Assembly: GCF_003837865.1 (NCBI RefSeq)
Contig: NZ_RQIS01000010.1
Location: 203,504-267,503, forward strand
Source of the DNA: Paraburkholderia dinghuensis
GTDB lineage: Bacteria; Pseudomonadota; Gammaproteobacteria; Burkholderiales; Burkholderiaceae
DNA: 64,000 nucleotides
Direction: 5' to 3'
Position 1 is the first letter of the stretch. Each line of letters starts with the position of its first letter. Positions 62,813 to 64,000 of the stretch are shown piece after piece. A model generated the notes under the pieces. It worked only from the letters and a program-made list of their open reading frames with translations, did not search any database and was not told where the DNA came from. The translations under genes were made by a program, and so were the position numbers.

Positions 62813-63748
62813 ATGAAAATAATCCGGCTCGATGACGTTCAGATCTTCGTGCACACGGTGGACTTCGGCAGCTTCTCGGAGGCGGCACGCCAGTTGAACA
62901 TCGCGCCTGCGCAGGCGAGTGCTTCAGTGCAGCGGCTCGAGAGAGCGCTGGGCGCCCGCCTGTTCACGCGTTCCACGCGCAGTATGCAACTATCGGAGGC
63001 GGGGGAGCGCTACCTGCCGCATGCGCGGGTCATGGTCGGCGCGCGGGAGCAAGGCGAGCAGGCCCTGGCAAACGGCCGGGGGGCGCTGGCCGGCCCTCTG
63101 CGACTGTCCGCTCCGTCTGACTTTGGACGAAACCTGTTGTTGCCGTGGCTGGATGAATTTCAGCACCGGCACCCGGGTTTGTCGCTGCACCTGAAAATGA
63201 GCGACCGTGCTGCCGACCTCATCCGCCAGCCGCTGGATGCAGCCGTGCGCTACGGATCGCTGCCGGACTCATCGCTCCTCGGCATGAAGCTGGTCGACGA
63301 CAACCGACGCGCATTGTGCGCGGCGCCGTCGTACATCGAACGGCATGGTGCACCGGCCAAAGTCGACGACCTGCGGCGGCACAACTGCCTTCGGTACGTA
63401 TGGAGCGAGCAGATACACGAACGCTGGCGCTTTACCCTGCCCGGCGGCGAGCGCACCGTGGCGGTCACGGGAAACCGCATCAGCGACGATGCCGATGCGG
63501 TTCGTCGCTGGGCGATAGCTGGCGAAGGCATCGTCTATAAGTCGCGACTGGACCTCGTCGACGATTTGAAGGCAGGGCGGCTGATCGAGTTATTTCCGCC
63601 GGAGTATTGCGAGCCTGCGCCGTTGCACTTGATTTGCGCCCACCGTGAGCAACTGACGCCGGCGATTAACGCGTTGCATGCGTTCCTGCGGGAACGGTGC
63701 TCTGCGTTGCTTGCCAGCCATCCCGTGGGTGGATCCCAATCTGTGTAG
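62813..63748 (+). CDS. LysR-family regulator of the divergent oxidoreductase operon
   Basis: 311 residues from ATG 62813. N-terminal HTH: IRLDDVQIFVHTVDFGSFSE, AARQLNIAPAQASASVQRLE; then RALGARLFTRSTRSMQLSEA. The effector domain has the CrgA-like region GPLRLSAPSDFGRNLLLPWL. It shares a 152-nt divergent promoter region with the oxidoreductase gene and likely regulates it. Confidence 0.94.
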   Translation: MKIIRLDDVQIFVHTVDFGSFSEAARQLNIAPAQASASVQRLERALGARLFTRSTRSMQLSEAGERYLPHARVMVGAREQGEQALANGRGALAGPLRLSAPSDFGRNLLLPWLDEFQHRHPGLSLHLKMSDRAADLIRQPLDAAVRYGSLPDSSLLGMKLVDDNRRALCAAPSYIERHGAPAKVDDLRRHNCLRYVWSEQIHERWRFTLPGGERTVAVTGNRISDDADAVRRWAIAGEGIVYKSRLDLVDDLKAGRLIELFPPEYCEPAPLHLICAHREQLTPAINALHAFLRERCSALLASHPVGGSQSV

Positions 63749-63916
63749 CGAAGCGCGCAACGTCCCAGGCGCCTCGGCTTGGTGGGGCCTCTATCCTCGC
63801 GATTTAGATCGCTGAGTCCAGGGGGCTACCGACGTTTGAATGTTCGCCAGTCGTTGCCCGCGAAGGTCGTCTGTTGGCCGACTTCTGGCCGATGCAGCTG
63901 GCCGTAGCCGACCCAG

Positions 63917-64000
63917 CCTGTGTGAAAACGTGTTGATCGCCTAAACTGAATCAACGCACTGAGACCGGGTGACTCATGAAGCGATTCGTTGAGGGCGATG
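63917..64000 (+). mobile_element. Left end of a probable IS1182-like insertion sequence (partial)
   Basis: CCTGTGTGAAAACG at 63917-63930 resembles the terminal inverted repeat of IS1182-type elements. ATG 63976 opens a frame reading MKRFVEGD to the window edge, the usual first residues of these transposases. Only 25 nt of the gene are inside the window, so this is tentative. Confidence 0.5.

Overview
The window is GC-rich, tightly packed DNA from a Burkholderiales bacterium. Paraburkholderia or Caballeronia is the best guess, from the DUF4148 protein, the 381-residue Burkholderia-type porin, LysR regulators with divergent targets, and a PimF/C/D-like acyl-CoA operon. No rRNA, tRNA or CRISPR array was seen. 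Assignments were made by reading the sequence; no database search was run.

Layout. (1) 1-5338: a leftward operon for (di)carboxylic acyl-CoA beta-oxidation with a divergent LysR regulator and TTGACAG operator-like repeats. (2) 5340-8342: a 1000-residue protein, visibly less GC-rich than its neighbours, whose C-terminal third carries the catalytic motifs of the edema factor/ExoY nucleotidyl cyclase toxins; the rest is unrecognised. (3) 8811-24218: an export-targeted oxidase operon with two multicopper-oxidase polypeptides that carry complementary copper motifs, a 2702-residue composite protein (degenerate cupredoxin, Ig-like, SdrD/Cna-B-like, TIG, parallel beta-helix), a small exported protein, two LolA-like proteins and a c-type cytochrome fused to a periplasmic-binding-protein-like domain. 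(4) 24185-29193: a lytic transglycosylase, two NarL-type response regulators, a soluble histidine kinase and a SCO1-type copper chaperone. (5) 29339-39432: a complete-looking, compact type II secretion operon with type IV pilus-like assembly proteins.

Blocks 3-5 read as one functional unit: copper oxidases, copper delivery, electron acceptor, dedicated secretion machine and regulators. The closest known parallel is extracellular manganese oxidation, where multicopper oxidases are exported by a Gsp-related pathway in Pseudomonas putida. The substrate here is inferred, not shown.

(6) 39615-49096: a porin, a DUF4148 protein, a six-gene Mrp-type Na+/H+ antiporter operon (mrpA-B fused), and a 421-codon in-frame chimera of three fragments (outer-membrane efflux lipoprotein, ABC ATPase, ABC-2 permease), probably a deletion relic. 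(7) 49714-56291: a chaperone-usher fimbrial operon with two chaperones. (8) 56356-63748: small exported proteins, an acyltransferase-3 protein, a CBS/BON protein, a GlcG-like protein and quinone-oxidoreductase pair with a divergent LysR regulator, and several palindromes. (9) The right edge appears to enter an IS1182-like transposase gene.
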